A stretch of DNA of 64,000 nt from Ochrobactrum sp. Marseille-Q0166 (GTDB taxonomy: Bacteria > Pseudomonadota > Alphaproteobacteria > Rhizobiales > Rhizobiaceae): assembly GCF_014397025.1 (NCBI RefSeq), contig NZ_JACJUO010000001.1:1660501-1724500 (forward strand), given 5' to 3'. Below are positions 49,279-60,068 of this stretch, in pieces. A program made the translations under genes and the position numbers. Under the pieces are notes generated by a model that was given only the letters and a program-made list of their open reading frames with translations, searched no databases and was not told where the DNA came from. Each line of letters opens with the position of its first letter. The first letter of the stretch is position 1.

Positions 49279-49961
49279 GCTTTGCTTCCTGTCTTTTCAG
49301 TCGTCTTTTTGGTCGTCTTTTTAGCGGGAGCAGCAAGCTTTTCCGGGCTGGTCGCCGGTTTGGCTTTTGCCACAGCGGGTTTCTTTACAGCCGCGACCTT
49401 AGCCGGTTTGGGGGCAGTTGGCCTTGCAACATCATCAGATATAGCAGCCGTTGCCTTTGGCTTCGCTTTCGTCGTTTTCGCTTTAATCGACTTGGCTGTG
49501 ACAAGCTCATCTGCTGGCGCAAGGGGTGCGGGCTTCTTGCGCGGTGCTTTCGGCTTGGCAACAGGCTTTTCGACCGGAGTTTCAACAGGAACCGTTGCAC
49601 TGTTTGGCTCAACGGGTGTCGTTACTTCCGCAAACTTTGCAGGCTCAGCCGGAGACATTGATGTCGTCGACTGAAGACCCGCCCGAATTTCTTCGCCTGC
49701 ACTGCGAATCGGATCAAAAACCTGTGTCAGCTTTGAGCGCGGGTCGAGCTTACGCGCCTCATCGACAATGTTCTTCACATCCTCAAGTTCGGCTTCCTTC
49801 AAAGCTTCATTGAACTGATGTCGAAACTCGTTGGCCGTACTGCGCATGCGCGCCGTCGCTTTGCCGAAAGCCCTGAGCATCTTCGGCAAATCCTTGGGCC
49901 CAACCACCACGATCATAACGATCGCGATAATCAGCAGTTCAGACCAACCGATATCAAACAT
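49275..49961 (-). CDS. tatB: TatB, Sec-independent translocase subunit
   Basis: Receptor-partner of TatC. An N-terminal membrane helix and hinge (MFDIGWSELLIIAIVMIVVVGPKDLPKML) is shown by SELLIIAIVMIVVVGPKDLP. An amphipathic helix follows, then a long Lys/Pro/Ala-rich tail, which makes it 228 residues, longer than many TatB proteins but usual for Rhizobiales. It overlaps tatC by four bases. Confidence 0.94.
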   Translation of the reverse strand: MFDIGWSELLIIAIVMIVVVGPKDLPKMLRAFGKATARMRSTANEFRHQFNEALKEAELEDVKNIVDEARKLDPRSKLTQVFDPIRSAGEEIRAGLQSTTSMSPAEPAKFAEVTTPVEPNSATVPVETPVEKPVAKPKAPRKKPAPLAPADELVTAKSIKAKTTKAKPKATAAISDDVARPTAPKPAKVAAVKKPAVAKAKPATSPEKLAAPAKKTTKKTTEKTGSKA

Positions 49962-50116
49962 ATTGATACTCCGCGCTTCTGGCGCGCGCCCCGTCTCTCG
50001 GCGGAAAACCGCAATTCAAATCACAAATATGCCGCTTTTCAAGGCGGGTTTTGCGATCAATTCGTTGTTCTTGCACATGCTGCGCACACCATTGTACGCA
50101 GCCCATCAAGATCACA

Positions 50117-50350
50117 TCAGGACTTTGTCGTCTTCTTGACATCCTTGATGGTATCATCAGCACGCGCATCAATTGTTCGTGCATCAGCTTTGGCATCTTC
50201 CTTCGCAGCATCTTCTTCAGACATGCCCTGCTTGAAGTTCTTGATGCCCTTGGCAACGTCCCCCATCAGTTCCGGAATTTTGCCACGGCCGAAAAGAAGC
50301 AGCACAACTGCAAGAACGATCAGCCAGTGCCAGATAGAAAAGCTACCCAT
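50117..50350 (-). CDS. tatA: TatA, Sec-independent translocase pore subunit
   Basis: Small pore-forming subunit, 77 residues from ATG 50350. [20 protein letters not shown] is the membrane helix, followed by [17 protein letters not shown], the amphipathic helix, and an acidic/basic tail. AGAGGA lies upstream. It precedes tatB by 155 bases and lies downstream of scpB, so the tatABC genes are in order. Confidence 0.95.
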   Translation of the reverse strand: MGSFSIWHWLIVLAVVLLLFGRGKIPELMGDVAKGIKNFKQGMSEEDAAKEDAKADARTIDARADDTIKDVKKTTKS

Positions 50351-50490
50351 TTTATTCCTCTCAATGCCGTGATCCACGGCGTATTTCTGTATTGCTGATT
50401 ACGATTTAAGCGTTTTCAACAAATCTTTCAAACAGAAGTGTGACCGTGAACGAAGATACACCAATTTTATTTGTCATATGTTGTTTCAGA

Positions 50491-51204
50491 TCAATCTCCG
50501 CGCGGCGCAAGCAATCCCAACCCTTCGAGATCGATGTCTTCCAGCGGATCTTCATCCGCAGTTAATTCATCTGGATCGACATTGGGAACCGGAATCGAAA
50601 ACCCATTGGGAATGCGTGCAGATAACAACCCTGCCCCGCGCAACTCTTCCAGACCCGGCAAATCACGGATCTCCGACAAACCAAACTGATCAAGAAATGC
50701 GTCGCTTGTGCCATAGGTTACTGGACGGCCCGGCGTCCGCCGGCGGCCACGCAGCTTTATCCAGCCTGTTTCCATAAGGACGTCGAGCGTGCCTTTGGAT
50801 GTTTCCACACCTCGAATATCTTCAAGTTCTGCGCGTGTCACCGGCTGATGATAAGCAATGATTGCAAGCACCTCCATCGCTGCACGCGACAATTTGCGCT
50901 GCTGCACCGTCTCACGGCTCAAAAGAAACCCGAGATCGGGGGCCGTGCGGAATGCCCATGCTGCGCCGACTTTCACCAGATTGACACCCCTGGTCTCGTA
51001 AATTCTTTTCAGATGATCGAGTGTAGCTGTCAAATCCGCATCACCTGGGAGGCGTTCTGATAAAGCACGCTCTGTGACAGGCTCCGCGGAGGCAAAGAGT
51101 ATCGCCTCAACCACCCGACTGATTTCTGCGAGCGTCATTGAAGATTCCACGGCCTCAATCTTAGCATCATGCTCATCATCCATCGTGATTTCCGCCTCAG
51201 ACAT
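50491..51204 (-). CDS. scpB: ScpB, segregation and condensation protein
   Basis: Kleisin-associated winged-helix protein that works with ScpA and SMC in chromosome segregation. The 237-residue product has MTLAEISRVVEAILFASAEPV, LSRAAMEVLAIIAYHQPVTRAEL and the GRPVTYGTSDAFLDQFGL signature. The ATG at 51204 lies inside the last codons of scpA (ATGTCTGA), so translation is coupled. Confidence 0.95.
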   Translation of the reverse strand: MSEAEITMDDEHDAKIEAVESSMTLAEISRVVEAILFASAEPVTERALSERLPGDADLTATLDHLKRIYETRGVNLVKVGAAWAFRTAPDLGFLLSRETVQQRKLSRAAMEVLAIIAYHQPVTRAELEDIRGVETSKGTLDVLMETGWIKLRGRRRTPGRPVTYGTSDAFLDQFGLSEIRDLPGLEELRGAGLLSARIPNGFSIPVPNVDPDELTADEDPLEDIDLEGLGLLAPRGD

Positions 51205-52048
51205 CACCGTCCTCATCCAGTTCATTCAATTGAGCCTGAGCACGCATATAAATAGGCTCGAAAGCCGCATTCTGCCTCAGCTCCAGCTTACCCTCACGCA
51301 CAAGTTCAAGACTTGCGGCAAACGAGCTCGCAAGGGCTGATGCGCGTTCCTGTGGTGTCAATGCATAATTGATCAGAAACCGGTCCAACGAAATCCAGTC
51401 TTCACTTACTCCCATCAACCTTACAAGCGCACTACGTGCTTCTTTCAAAGACCATACTGCTCGTTTTTCGATCTGAACATGGGTCACACTCTGACGCTGA
51501 CGCTGGGATGCATAAGCCGTTAACAGTTCATAGAGCGTAGCGGAAAACTGGCTTGAGCGATCCACGACCACCAATTCCGGCATGCCACGGGCGAATACAT
51601 CACGCCCCAATCGCTTGCGATTTACCAGATTGGCCGCAGCGTCACGCATGGCTTCAAGGCGTTTCAGGCGGAATTGCAGCGTGGCAAGCAGTTCTTCGCC
51701 AGTGGCCTCGTCATCGCCCTTCTGTTTTGGGATCAGAAGTTTTGACTTGAGATAAGCCAACCATGCAGCCATGACGAGATAATCAGCCGCCAGTTCAAGC
51801 TTCAGAGCCTGTGCCTGCTCCACAAACGCCAGATATTGCTCGGCGAGAGCCAAAACAGATATCCGTGAGAGATCCACACGCTGATTACGGGCGAGATGCA
51901 ACAGCAAATCCAGCGGACCTTCAAAACCCTGCACGTCGATGAGCAGTGATGGTTCACCGTCATCACGCTCAGATTCCTCTTGCCAAAGAGCATCCATCGG
52001 TACATTGGCACCGTCTTTGCTACTTGTATTGGTTTCAGATCCAGCCAA
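51197..52048 (-). CDS. scpA: ScpA, segregation and condensation kleisin
   Basis: Kleisin subunit that bridges SMC heads. The 283-residue protein has FEGPLDLLLHLARNQRVDLSRIS (in part: GPLDLLLHLARNQ) at the N-terminal SMC-neck end, then ADYLVMAAWLAYLKSKLLIP, and a C-terminal winged helix. It is preceded by nagZ on the same strand, 79 bases upstream, and followed by overlapping scpB. Confidence 0.95.
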   Translation of the reverse strand: MAGSETNTSSKDGANVPMDALWQEESERDDGEPSLLIDVQGFEGPLDLLLHLARNQRVDLSRISVLALAEQYLAFVEQAQALKLELAADYLVMAAWLAYLKSKLLIPKQKGDDEATGEELLATLQFRLKRLEAMRDAAANLVNRKRLGRDVFARGMPELVVVDRSSQFSATLYELLTAYASQRQRQSVTHVQIEKRAVWSLKEARSALVRLMGVSEDWISLDRFLINYALTPQERASALASSFAASLELVREGKLELRQNAAFEPIYMRAQAQLNELDEDGDV

Positions 52049-52127
52049 CCGCTTGTCCCGTCAATCAATCGGCCAGTGCGTCAATCTCGCCAGGCCTTTA
52101 AGGACATCTTATCCGAAGAATCGCCTC

Positions 52128-53147
52128 TTAAGCGATCAATTCAAACATTTCTCCAAATTCTTCACGCAATTCTGCTTCTTCTGACAAATCAGGCTCACCT
52201 GCATAAACTTCGGCCAGTTCAGCACGTTCGAGCGATTGTCCATCCAGAATTGGAACTCGCGCGGCAACTTTCTTGAGTTCATCCATGACGCCAGCGCAAT
52301 AAAGAACAATATCGCAGCCCGCATTGATGATACCTTCGGCAATATCGCCGAGATCGCCTGAAAGCGCCTTCATTGAAATATCATCACTGATGATCAGCCC
52401 GTCAAACTGAATAATATCGCGAATGACAGTATTGATCACCGTTGGTGAAAGCGTTGACGGATTCTTCGGATCAAGGCTGTCGAAGATTACATGCGCAGTC
52501 ATGGCCATCGGCAAATCATTCAAAGCTTTGAATGGAACGAAATCATGTGAAACGAGCTCGCTTAGTGGAACACCAACACGCGCCAGCTCTTTATGTGTAT
52601 CGCTGAATGCTCTACCATGTCCCGGCATATGCTTGATAACCGGTAATACGCCACCTGCAAGCAAGCCTTCCGCCGCGGCCCGCCCCATTACTGCTACTTC
52701 TTGAGGGTTCTTGGAATAGGCGCGTGCTCCAATCACATCATGTGCGCCTTCAATCGGCACGTCGAGAACAGGCAAGCAATCAGCATTTACGCCAACTTTG
52801 AGAAGGTCGAATGCATGAAGGCGTGCATGAAGCCATGCGGCGCGAAGGCCTGCTTCCGGATCGCGATGGTAAATGGAACCAATTTCAGCGGCAGCAGGGT
52901 AATTGGGAACCAATGGCGGGCGAAGACGCTGAACGCGACCACCTTCCTGATCAATAAATATCGGAGTCTGAGGCCTGTCGGTGACGTCTCGCAATTGTTC
53001 GGTCAAATCGGCCACTTGCTGAAGGCTTTCGACATTCCGTGCAAAAAGGATAAAGCCCCAGGGCTTTTCATTGCGGAAGAAGGCTATCTCATCCGGCGTA
53101 AGCTTCGTACCGGCCACACCTGCAATCCATGCCTTGCATTCGCTCAT
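52128..53147 (-). CDS. nagZ: Beta-N-acetylhexosaminidase NagZ
   Basis: GH3 enzyme that removes GlcNAc from muropeptides in cell-wall recycling, 339 residues. It has DQEGGRVQRLRPP and the catalytic His/Asp loop KHMPGHGRAFSDTH, plus the nucleophile Asp in FDGLIISDDISMKAL. The ATG at 53147 (MSECKAWIAGVAG) has AAGGA upstream; a longer reading is not supported. Its anhydro-MurNAc product is the substrate of AnmK in this window. Confidence 0.94.
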   Translation of the reverse strand: MSECKAWIAGVAGTKLTPDEIAFFRNEKPWGFILFARNVESLQQVADLTEQLRDVTDRPQTPIFIDQEGGRVQRLRPPLVPNYPAAAEIGSIYHRDPEAGLRAAWLHARLHAFDLLKVGVNADCLPVLDVPIEGAHDVIGARAYSKNPQEVAVMGRAAAEGLLAGGVLPVIKHMPGHGRAFSDTHKELARVGVPLSELVSHDFVPFKALNDLPMAMTAHVIFDSLDPKNPSTLSPTVINTVIRDIIQFDGLIISDDISMKALSGDLGDIAEGIINAGCDIVLYCAGVMDELKKVAARVPILDGQSLERAELAEVYAGEPDLSEEAELREEFGEMFELIA

Positions 53148-53226
53148 GCGATATTCCTTCGATCCATTTGAGCTCAAATCAGTGACTATGCCTTATCCGA
53201 AAAACAATTCACTTGGTAGTCTGATG

Positions 53227-53251
53227 CAAAAAGGGCGGCCAATGCCGCCCT
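53227..53251 (-). terminator. Terminator after the SPOR gene
   Basis: An 8-bp stem (53232-53239 with 53244-53251) with a 4-base loop, followed on the minus strand by five T bases. Confidence 0.82.
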
Positions 53252-53276
53252 CTTCAAATAGGCCAATCCAAGCAAC

Positions 53277-56213
53277 TTATTGCGTTACAAAGCAGCTGCC
53301 GCCCGCCGTCTTGAAACGACCGCAAAGAGCATTGGCTTCTTCTTTCGAGCCAGCCTGAACACGAACGCGGTAATAAGTGCCCTTGTTTGGAATATCAGCC
53401 CGCTTGATATCGACCGCACGACCGCCGATTACGCTTCCATAACGCTGAGCCATATTGGCATAAGACTTCTGAGCCAGTTCGGCAGATGGCTGCGAAGCAA
53501 TCTGAATGAAATAGCCCCCACCTGCAGCCGATGCGACCTGAGGTGCAGCGACAGCCGCCTGAGCAGGTGCCTGTGTACGCTGTGGAACATTGCCAACAAT
53601 TGTCGTTGGCTGTTCAGCTGGTCTCGAAGGAACAACAGGCGCGCGGACAGGTGTTACAGGAGTCTGTGTTACCGGCTGAGTGGCCGGCGTATTGGCAACA
53701 GGTTGCTTTAGCTCACCGCCAGCAGCAAGTGCTGCAATTTCATCTGTTTCTGCTGGCGGCGCAATCGGCGCATCATTATTCGCAGATGCGACGGGCGCTG
53801 TCTGTTGGGGTGCCGTCTGAGCCGGTTGCTGCGCCTGAACGATCGAACCGTCCGGACGCACAATCATCGTTTCCACCTCGCGTGGCTGGATCAAAGGTGA
53901 GTCTTGTCCGGATTGAGATGGCGTTGTACCGGCCAGATTTGGCTCAGGGCTATCATCCGTACCCACTTCATTGTCCTGCGCGCCCAGATCAACAGGTTCT
54001 TCACCTGCTGAAATAAGCGACTTCTGTTCTGGATTGTTGGGCAACGTACCTGCAACCCGATCGTAAACTGCCTTGTCCTGATTAGGAACAGTTGCACCGC
54101 CCGGATTTTCGGGCTGCATCTTTATTGGTTGATTGTCTGCGCGAATCACGACGGGTTCCCCCGATCCGCTACCACCAAGGAAATGATAACCAATGCCACC
54201 GATGAGAACGGCCAGACCCGCGACACTTGCAAGGATCAGGCCACGACGCCCGCGAACAGGGCGATTGCGATAGGCTTCAGCAGCAACACCAAGATCGTCT
54301 TCTGGCTGCATGCCGGCACGCGTGCCAAATTCGCCGCCTTCCATGGTTTGCGCACCTTGCGCTGCCCAATGATTATAAAAATCATCGCTACTACCGGAAG
54401 TTTTCTGAGGCGCTGTCGACTGCACTGTTGGATTGGCGCGCCCGTAGGCAACCGTTGCTGCCGCTGCGCCGAGGCCAAGTGCCGCTCCGGTCGCTACACC
54501 ACCATTCGGCAAATAAGACGATGCGCTTTCACGGAAAATATCTTCAAAAGCCTTGTCGGCTTCGCTCTGCACCTCAGCCTTGGAAGTCGATTCTTCAACG
54601 TCAATGGTGCTGAAGACTTCAGCGAATTCGGCTTCCAGATCATTCAGCGATGCGTTTGAATCGTCATCACCATAACTGACTTCAGGCAAATCAAGCGAGT
54701 GGGTTTGTTCAACCTTACCTTCAGCGACACTCAAAGTTTCAATTTCAGGCGCAGGAGCTGCGAAAGCCGAACGCTGGTCTGCGTAATTGCCAAAAGTTGG
54801 CGCTGATGGACGCTGCTCTTCGTCGCTATAGGTCGCGTGAGCATAGGCTGGCTGGCTAACAGACTCTTCTTCCGCTTCAGCTTCCAGATCGAAGTCCTCA
54901 TCCGTAAAGAAGACGTCTTCGGTAAATGTTGCTGCTGCTTCTGCGGTTACGGCAGAAGCCGACTCCCCTGATGGCTCAAATCCGAAGTCATCATCGCCGA
55001 ACGAAATTTCTTCCAGCCCCGAAAGATCATCGTCAGTGGACTCTGCGACTGCAGGCACAACATCTGTGTCATCTGCGAGTGAAAAATCATCACCAAAGGA
55101 GAAATCATCCTCGAATTCAGACTGTTCTGATTCGTATTCCGCGGCCTGCGGTACTGACTCAGGAGATAATGCCCCCGTCGTTGCGGCACCGGCAGCAAAA
55201 TTGCTCAGCGTATAATGCGGGTGAGCCGGAGCATCTTGTTGAGACGATGTTTCAGAATGATCGCCCGCCTGCACATAGCTCATTGGAGACTCTACCGGCG
55301 CATAAGCCTGCGGTTCTTCCGACGAAAAATCGTCGAATGCTGGCTCAGCATAGGCAGGCCCTTCCACGACATCAGCATCGAAATGAGAGCCATAGTTTGC
55401 ATACTGTTGTGGCTCGCCCTGCGGAACGGATCGATAATCTGGTTCGGGTTCCGACACAGTCTGAGGCTCATCACCGAACAACAAGCTTTCCAGTTCGTCC
55501 TCAAGAGAAAGCGCATGATGCGCAGGTTCTATCGACTGAGAAGGCTCAAACGTTGTTGCTGATGGGATTTCCCATTGGTTGACATCCAGACTGTCGGCCG
55601 ATTCATTTGCCGGATATCTGGCAGTTTCTCCCGTATATGGATCAGAAAAAGCCGTTTCAGATGCCTGATATTCGGACACTGGGAAGCTCGAATGGCTCTG
55701 CTCGGAAGCTGCAACACTTGCGTTTGCCGCATACACATCCGGGTGAATATCTTCGTAAGCTGTACGCGCTTCGGAATAATCGTTGTAGTCGAACTGCGGC
55801 ACGGGTTCCGCGCGGTCTGCTTCTACAAATTCGAAAGATTGCGCAGAAACGGCTGGTTCATTTGAATCCAATTGAAAATCGAATTCTTCTTCAAGGGCAG
55901 AAGCCAGATTGTCTTCATTCAAGACAGGCTCTTCATTCTGATAAGAATTCGTCGAAAATGGAACCGTGTATTGTTGCGGTTCAGCTTCATTGCCAAAATC
56001 ACCCAGCAACTCACGCTCAAGATCAAACGATAGTTCACTATCACCAGAATCAAAATTTGGCTCAGACCTGAAGTCGCCGCGATAATCGTTCTGGGGAATG
56101 TTGGTATCAGCAGACGCGCCGAAGTCCATGATCCTTGATAGTTCCATCAGCGGATCATCTTCGTGCAGCGGACGATCGCCGTAATTACGGGAATTAGCAC
56201 TGCTGTCCGTCAT
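53277..56213 (-). CDS. Large acidic SPOR-domain membrane protein
   Basis: A 978-residue protein with an unusual layout. A long acidic, Glu/Asp/Ser/Pro-rich, low-complexity cytoplasmic half (about 1-640) precedes one membrane helix (about 658-680, GLILASVAGLAVLIGGIGYHF). A Pro/Gln/Ala-rich periplasmic linker follows, and a C-terminal SPOR domain (about 900-978) contains GGGYFIQIASQPSAELAQKSY. SPOR binds denuded septal peptidoglycan. It is followed by nagZ and preceded by argS. A cell-division role is inferred. Confidence 0.88.
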   Translation of the reverse strand: MTDSSANSRNYGDRPLHEDDPLMELSRIMDFGASADTNIPQNDYRGDFRSEPNFDSGDSELSFDLERELLGDFGNEAEPQQYTVPFSTNSYQNEEPVLNEDNLASALEEEFDFQLDSNEPAVSAQSFEFVEADRAEPVPQFDYNDYSEARTAYEDIHPDVYAANASVAASEQSHSSFPVSEYQASETAFSDPYTGETARYPANESADSLDVNQWEIPSATTFEPSQSIEPAHHALSLEDELESLLFGDEPQTVSEPEPDYRSVPQGEPQQYANYGSHFDADVVEGPAYAEPAFDDFSSEEPQAYAPVESPMSYVQAGDHSETSSQQDAPAHPHYTLSNFAAGAATTGALSPESVPQAAEYESEQSEFEDDFSFGDDFSLADDTDVVPAVAESTDDDLSGLEEISFGDDDFGFEPSGESASAVTAEAAATFTEDVFFTDEDFDLEAEAEEESVSQPAYAHATYSDEEQRPSAPTFGNYADQRSAFAAPAPEIETLSVAEGKVEQTHSLDLPEVSYGDDDSNASLNDLEAEFAEVFSTIDVEESTSKAEVQSEADKAFEDIFRESASSYLPNGGVATGAALGLGAAAATVAYGRANPTVQSTAPQKTSGSSDDFYNHWAAQGAQTMEGGEFGTRAGMQPEDDLGVAAEAYRNRPVRGRRGLILASVAGLAVLIGGIGYHFLGGSGSGEPVVIRADNQPIKMQPENPGGATVPNQDKAVYDRVAGTLPNNPEQKSLISAGEEPVDLGAQDNEVGTDDSPEPNLAGTTPSQSGQDSPLIQPREVETMIVRPDGSIVQAQQPAQTAPQQTAPVASANNDAPIAPPAETDEIAALAAGGELKQPVANTPATQPVTQTPVTPVRAPVVPSRPAEQPTTIVGNVPQRTQAPAQAAVAAPQVASAAGGGYFIQIASQPSAELAQKSYANMAQRYGSVIGGRAVDIKRADIPNKGTYYRVRVQAGSKEEANALCGRFKTAGGSCFVTQ

Positions 56214-56415
56214 GGTGTGTTCCTAACTCAAACCCTGGACGTCGTAAGACGTTTCAATACATCACATTTTAGCGAGGCAATGTGGGCAAAAGTTGACGGA
56301 AGTTACCTGCGCCTTATGGAAGGTCGACAACTTACCATGCCGTCGATCTTCCATCTTTTCGACTTATCATCACCCACTCAACACTGACGTTGAACTTGCG
56401 AGTGATCAATTCGTC

Positions 56416-58173
56416 TTAGCGCATTTCCGTTGGAGCATCCGCACCGATAATCGTCAAACCAGAAGTAAGAACATCGGAAACGACCTGCACCAGCCCTAGC
56501 CTTGCTAGAGACAATTCTGGATCGTTAACCTTAATAAAACGTAAGTCTGGGTTTTCTGTACCCTTATTCCATTGCGAATGCAGCGCGCTGGCAAGGTCAT
56601 AAAGGTAAAAAGCAAGGCGATGTGGCTCTTGATGGCTCGCAGCAGATTCGATCAGACGTGGATATTCCGCAAGCTTGCGGATGAGCGCGATTTCGCTCTC
56701 ATCAGTTAGCTTGTGAAGATGTGCGCCCAGTGAAACACGGTCCAGATCACTCAGGCCCAGCTGATCAACTGCCTGACGGAAGACAGAGTGGCAGCGTGCG
56801 GAAGCATATTGCACGTAGAAGACCGGATTGTCTTTCGACTGCTCTGTTACCTTTGCAAAATCGAAATCGAGCGGCGCATCGTTCTTCCGGTAAAGCATCA
56901 TGAAACGGACAGGATCACGACCCACTTCATCGACCACATCGCGCAGCGTGATGAACTCGCCCGAACGTTTCGACATACGGACCGGTTCGCCGTCGCGGAA
57001 CAGCTTGACCAACTGGCAAAGCAACACAGTCAGCTTTGCTTTGCCGTCGGAAACCGCGCGCGCTACAGCTTCAAGGCGCTTGACGTAGCCGCCATGATCT
57101 GCGCCTAGCACATAGATCATCTCATTGAAACCACGGTCATATTTGTCTTTGAAATAGGCGACATCGGCAGCAAAATAGGTGAAAGAACCGTCCGATTTCA
57201 TCAGCGGACGATCGATATCGTCCCCTACTTCCGTCGACCGGAACAAGGTCTGCTCGCGATCTTCCCACTCTTCAGGCAGTTGGCCCTTTGGTGGTGGAAG
57301 TTTGCCCTTATAGACATGGCCTTTGAGTGTCAGGTCGTTGATTGCGGCCCGGATCGCGCGTGCATGGTCTGCATGCAGTGTGCGTTCAGAATAGAATACG
57401 TCATGATGAACATTGAGTGCCTCAAGATCAGCACGAATCATCGCCATCATCGCGTTGATAGTGCGCTCCTTGACGAGCACAAGCGCTTCTTCGTCCGGCA
57501 TTTCCAGAAGCGTCTTGCCAAACTCTTTGGCGAGCGCCTCCCCAACCGGCACCAGATAATCGCCCGGATAAAGGCCCGCAGGAATTTCACCGATGTTTTC
57601 GCCCAGCGCTTCGCGATAACGCAACATCGCAGAACTGGCGAGTACATCAATCTGTGCGCCCGCATCATTGATGTAGTATTCTTTGGTGACGTCAAAGCCT
57701 GCAAATTTCAGCAAATTTGCAAGAACGTCGCCCACAACAGCACCGCGACAATGGCCAACATGCATCGGGCCGGTCGGATTCGCTGAAACATATTCGACAT
57801 TGACCTTGGTGCCATTGCCCAACTTCGAGCGACCAAAATCAGTCGCTTCATTGAGCATCCCCTGCAGCTCACGCTGCCAGTAAGCATCTTTCAGGCGCAG
57901 ATTGATAAAGCCGGGGCCCGCGACATCAACCGTTGCAACGTCAGCATCAGCCTTCAGCGCATCGGCAATAGCAGCTGCAAGCTCACGGGGATTCTGACCA
58001 ACAGCCTTGGAAAGCACCATTGCGGCATTGGTTGCAATATCACCATGCGATGCGTCGCGCGGTGGTTCTACGCTGATACGCGACAAATCGAGATCGCCGC
58101 CATCTTTCGTTTTCAGATCAATATCTTGCAACGTTTTTTTGATACGTGCGTCGAAATCTGCAAAGATATTCAT
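56416..58173 (-). CDS. argS: Arginyl-tRNA synthetase
   Basis: Class I synthetase for tRNA-Arg, 585 residues. It has the N-terminal additional domain (about 1-100), the HIGH-equivalent HVGH in [18 protein letters not shown], and the KMSKS-like [11 protein letters not shown]-terminal DALR-type anticodon domain contains [17 protein letters not shown]. It precedes the SPOR gene by 202 bases. Confidence 0.97.
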   Translation of the reverse strand: MNIFADFDARIKKTLQDIDLKTKDGGDLDLSRISVEPPRDASHGDIATNAAMVLSKAVGQNPRELAAAIADALKADADVATVDVAGPGFINLRLKDAYWQRELQGMLNEATDFGRSKLGNGTKVNVEYVSANPTGPMHVGHCRGAVVGDVLANLLKFAGFDVTKEYYINDAGAQIDVLASSAMLRYREALGENIGEIPAGLYPGDYLVPVGEALAKEFGKTLLEMPDEEALVLVKERTINAMMAMIRADLEALNVHHDVFYSERTLHADHARAIRAAINDLTLKGHVYKGKLPPPKGQLPEEWEDREQTLFRSTEVGDDIDRPLMKSDGSFTYFAADVAYFKDKYDRGFNEMIYVLGADHGGYVKRLEAVARAVSDGKAKLTVLLCQLVKLFRDGEPVRMSKRSGEFITLRDVVDEVGRDPVRFMMLYRKNDAPLDFDFAKVTEQSKDNPVFYVQYASARCHSVFRQAVDQLGLSDLDRVSLGAHLHKLTDESEIALIRKLAEYPRLIESAASHQEPHRLAFYLYDLASALHSQWNKGTENPDLRFIKVNDPELSLARLGLVQVVSDVLTSGLTIIGADAPTEMR

Positions 58174-58292
58174 GGTCCGTCCTGTCAGGCGTCCGTCCGG
58201 CTGAAGTTGTGCATTCCGGCCTTAGCTCTTCAAAAAAATATCAGCAGCACCAACGCATTTCAGCATCGGCACCTGCTTCGTTACGCCCCCGA

Positions 58293-59519
58293 TTAAGCTA
58301 AATCGGGTGTGTGGTCAAACAATCGTCGGTGTTCGCGCATGGCATAATTGTCAGTCATGCCTGCCAGATAATCGGCAACGCGGCGTGCGCGGCCTGCGTC
58401 ATCAAGCGTTTCCATGCCTGATTGCCACTCGGCAGGCATGATCGACGGCTTTTCAAATGAAATATCAAACAGGTCTTGAACGATTTTATCGGCAGCATGC
58501 CTGCGAACCACAACACTGTCGTGAAAGTAGAGGTTCTTGAACAAAAAGCGTTTCAGAACTTTTTCTTCATCCCGCATTTCATCCGAGAAGCTCACGAGCG
58601 CGCGTGGCTGCGAATGGACCTCTTCAACGCTTCGTGGATTTGCGCTCGTGATACGGCGCTGGGATTCCGCAATCACGTCCTCAACCATGATCGTGATCTG
58701 CCGACGCACCAGTTCATGTCCGGTACGTACGGCATCAAGAGCAGGATAACGCGCTCTGACGATATCAAGCAACCGTTTGGTCAGCGGCACTGCGTCAAGC
58801 GCCCCAAGTGTCAACAGACCAGAACGCAGACCATCATCGATATCATGGGCATTATAAGCTATATCATCGGCGATTGCTGCGCATTGCGCCTCAAGACTTG
58901 CAAAGCGCGACAGTTCGAGATCATAGCGCTCATTGAAATCAAGAATGGGTTGTGGAACAGGCCCATCGTTATGAGACGCAAATTGACCAAGTAGCGGTCC
59001 ATTGTGCTTAACCAGCCCTTCGAGCGTTTCCCATGAGAGGTTCAGACCGTCAAAATCAGCATAGCGATGCTCAAGCTTTGTTACGATGCGCAGAGACTGC
59101 GCATTATGATCAAAGCCGCCGTAAGGTTGCATCCGCTCATTGAGCGCATCTTCGCCAGTATGGCCGAACGGCGTGTGGCCAAAATCATGAACAAGGGCAA
59201 CAGCTTCGGCCAGATCCTCATCGAGCCGCAGGGCACGCGCTAGCGCACGCGCAATCTGCGCCACTTCGATCGTGTGGGTTAGACGGGTGCGGTAATGATC
59301 GCCCTCATGTGCGATAAAAACCTGTGTCTTATGCTTAAGACGACGAAAAGCGGTGGAATGAATAATTCTATCGCGATCCCGCTGAAAGGGTGTGCGTGTT
59401 GCGCTTTCCGGCTCTGATACCAACCGCCCACGGCTCAAGGTCGGATTGCAGGCATAGGGCGCCCGTTCGCGATAGCCGAAGCCAATTCCTTCAAGTTGCC
59501 CTATTCCTTCAGCAGACAT
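58293..59519 (-). CDS. dgt: Deoxyguanosinetriphosphate triphosphohydrolase-like protein
   Basis: HD-domain dNTP triphosphohydrolase, 408 residues. Metal-binding HD residues are in [15 protein letters not shown] and [20 protein letters not shown], with a further Asp in [15 protein letters not shown]. The N-terminal [30 protein letters not shown] (in part: [11 protein letters not shown]) is the dGTPase signature. GAGGAAT precedes ATG 59519. It is divergent from erpA, and argS lies downstream. Confidence 0.94.
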   Translation of the reverse strand: MSAEGIGQLEGIGFGYRERAPYACNPTLSRGRLVSEPESATRTPFQRDRDRIIHSTAFRRLKHKTQVFIAHEGDHYRTRLTHTIEVAQIARALARALRLDEDLAEAVALVHDFGHTPFGHTGEDALNERMQPYGGFDHNAQSLRIVTKLEHRYADFDGLNLSWETLEGLVKHNGPLLGQFASHNDGPVPQPILDFNERYDLELSRFASLEAQCAAIADDIAYNAHDIDDGLRSGLLTLGALDAVPLTKRLLDIVRARYPALDAVRTGHELVRRQITIMVEDVIAESQRRITSANPRSVEEVHSQPRALVSFSDEMRDEEKVLKRFLFKNLYFHDSVVVRRHAADKIVQDLFDISFEKPSIMPAEWQSGMETLDDAGRARRVADYLAGMTDNYAMREHRRLFDHTPDLA

Positions 59520-59684
59520 TGCGATGCATTCCTCACTGTAATATGATTACGCAAATCTCGTGCGGACATTGACTTCCGCACGTTGCGTTCATAGCTATCA
59601 GCTAAACATGAAGGCAAGTATGCGTTTGTCGTAAATCTGGACAATTCCAACTCGGCACTCGCAATTGCAAGCGGAACAAGGCAG

Positions 59685-60011
59685 ATGACAGGCATTACCG
59701 TTTCTGAATCCGCAGCCAGGCGGATTGCAAAAATTATCGGTTCCGAACCGGGAAAGACAGCGCTTCGCGTTTCGGTCGAAGGCGGCGGCTGTTCCGGCTT
59801 CTCTTACAAATACGATCTCGTAGATGACCAATCCGACGATGACATCGTGATTGAAAAGCTCGGTGCCAGGGTGCTGATCGATTCAATTTCTGTGCCGTAT
59901 ATGGACGGATCGGAAATCGACTTTGTTGACGATCTGATGGGTCAATCCTTCCAGATACGCAACCCGAACGCCACGGCATCATGCGGTTGCGGCACAAGCT
60001 TCGCGATCTGA
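59685..60011 (+). CDS. erpA: ErpA/HesB-type Fe-S cluster insertion protein
   Basis: A-type carrier that delivers Fe-S clusters to apo-proteins. The 108-residue protein has GGGCSGFSYKYDL and the C-terminal CGCGTSFAI, giving the three cluster-binding cysteines of the family. A FVDDLMGQSFQIRNPNA stretch precedes them. It links functionally to the suf genes at the other end of the window. The ATG is preceded by AAGGCAG. Confidence 0.95.
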   Translation: MTGITVSESAARRIAKIIGSEPGKTALRVSVEGGGCSGFSYKYDLVDDQSDDDIVIEKLGARVLIDSISVPYMDGSEIDFVDDLMGQSFQIRNPNATASCGCGTSFAI

Positions 60012-60032
60012 TAAAGGGAAACTGGTTGAATA

Positions 60033-60067
60033 AGCCGGCTCCAGTTGGACTGGAGCCGGCTTTTTTT
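60033..60067 (+). terminator. Rho-independent terminator of erpA
   Basis: A 12-bp stem (60033-60044 with 60050-60061) with a 5-base loop and seven T bases. It ends just before the convergent TerB-family stop. Confidence 0.92.
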
Positions 60068-60068
60068 A

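Noticed and set aside
54926..55582. A 218-codon plus-strand open frame
   Set aside because: It is antisense to the low-complexity acidic half of the SPOR gene; its His/Gln/Arg-rich composition is the mirror of Glu/Asp/Ser codons.
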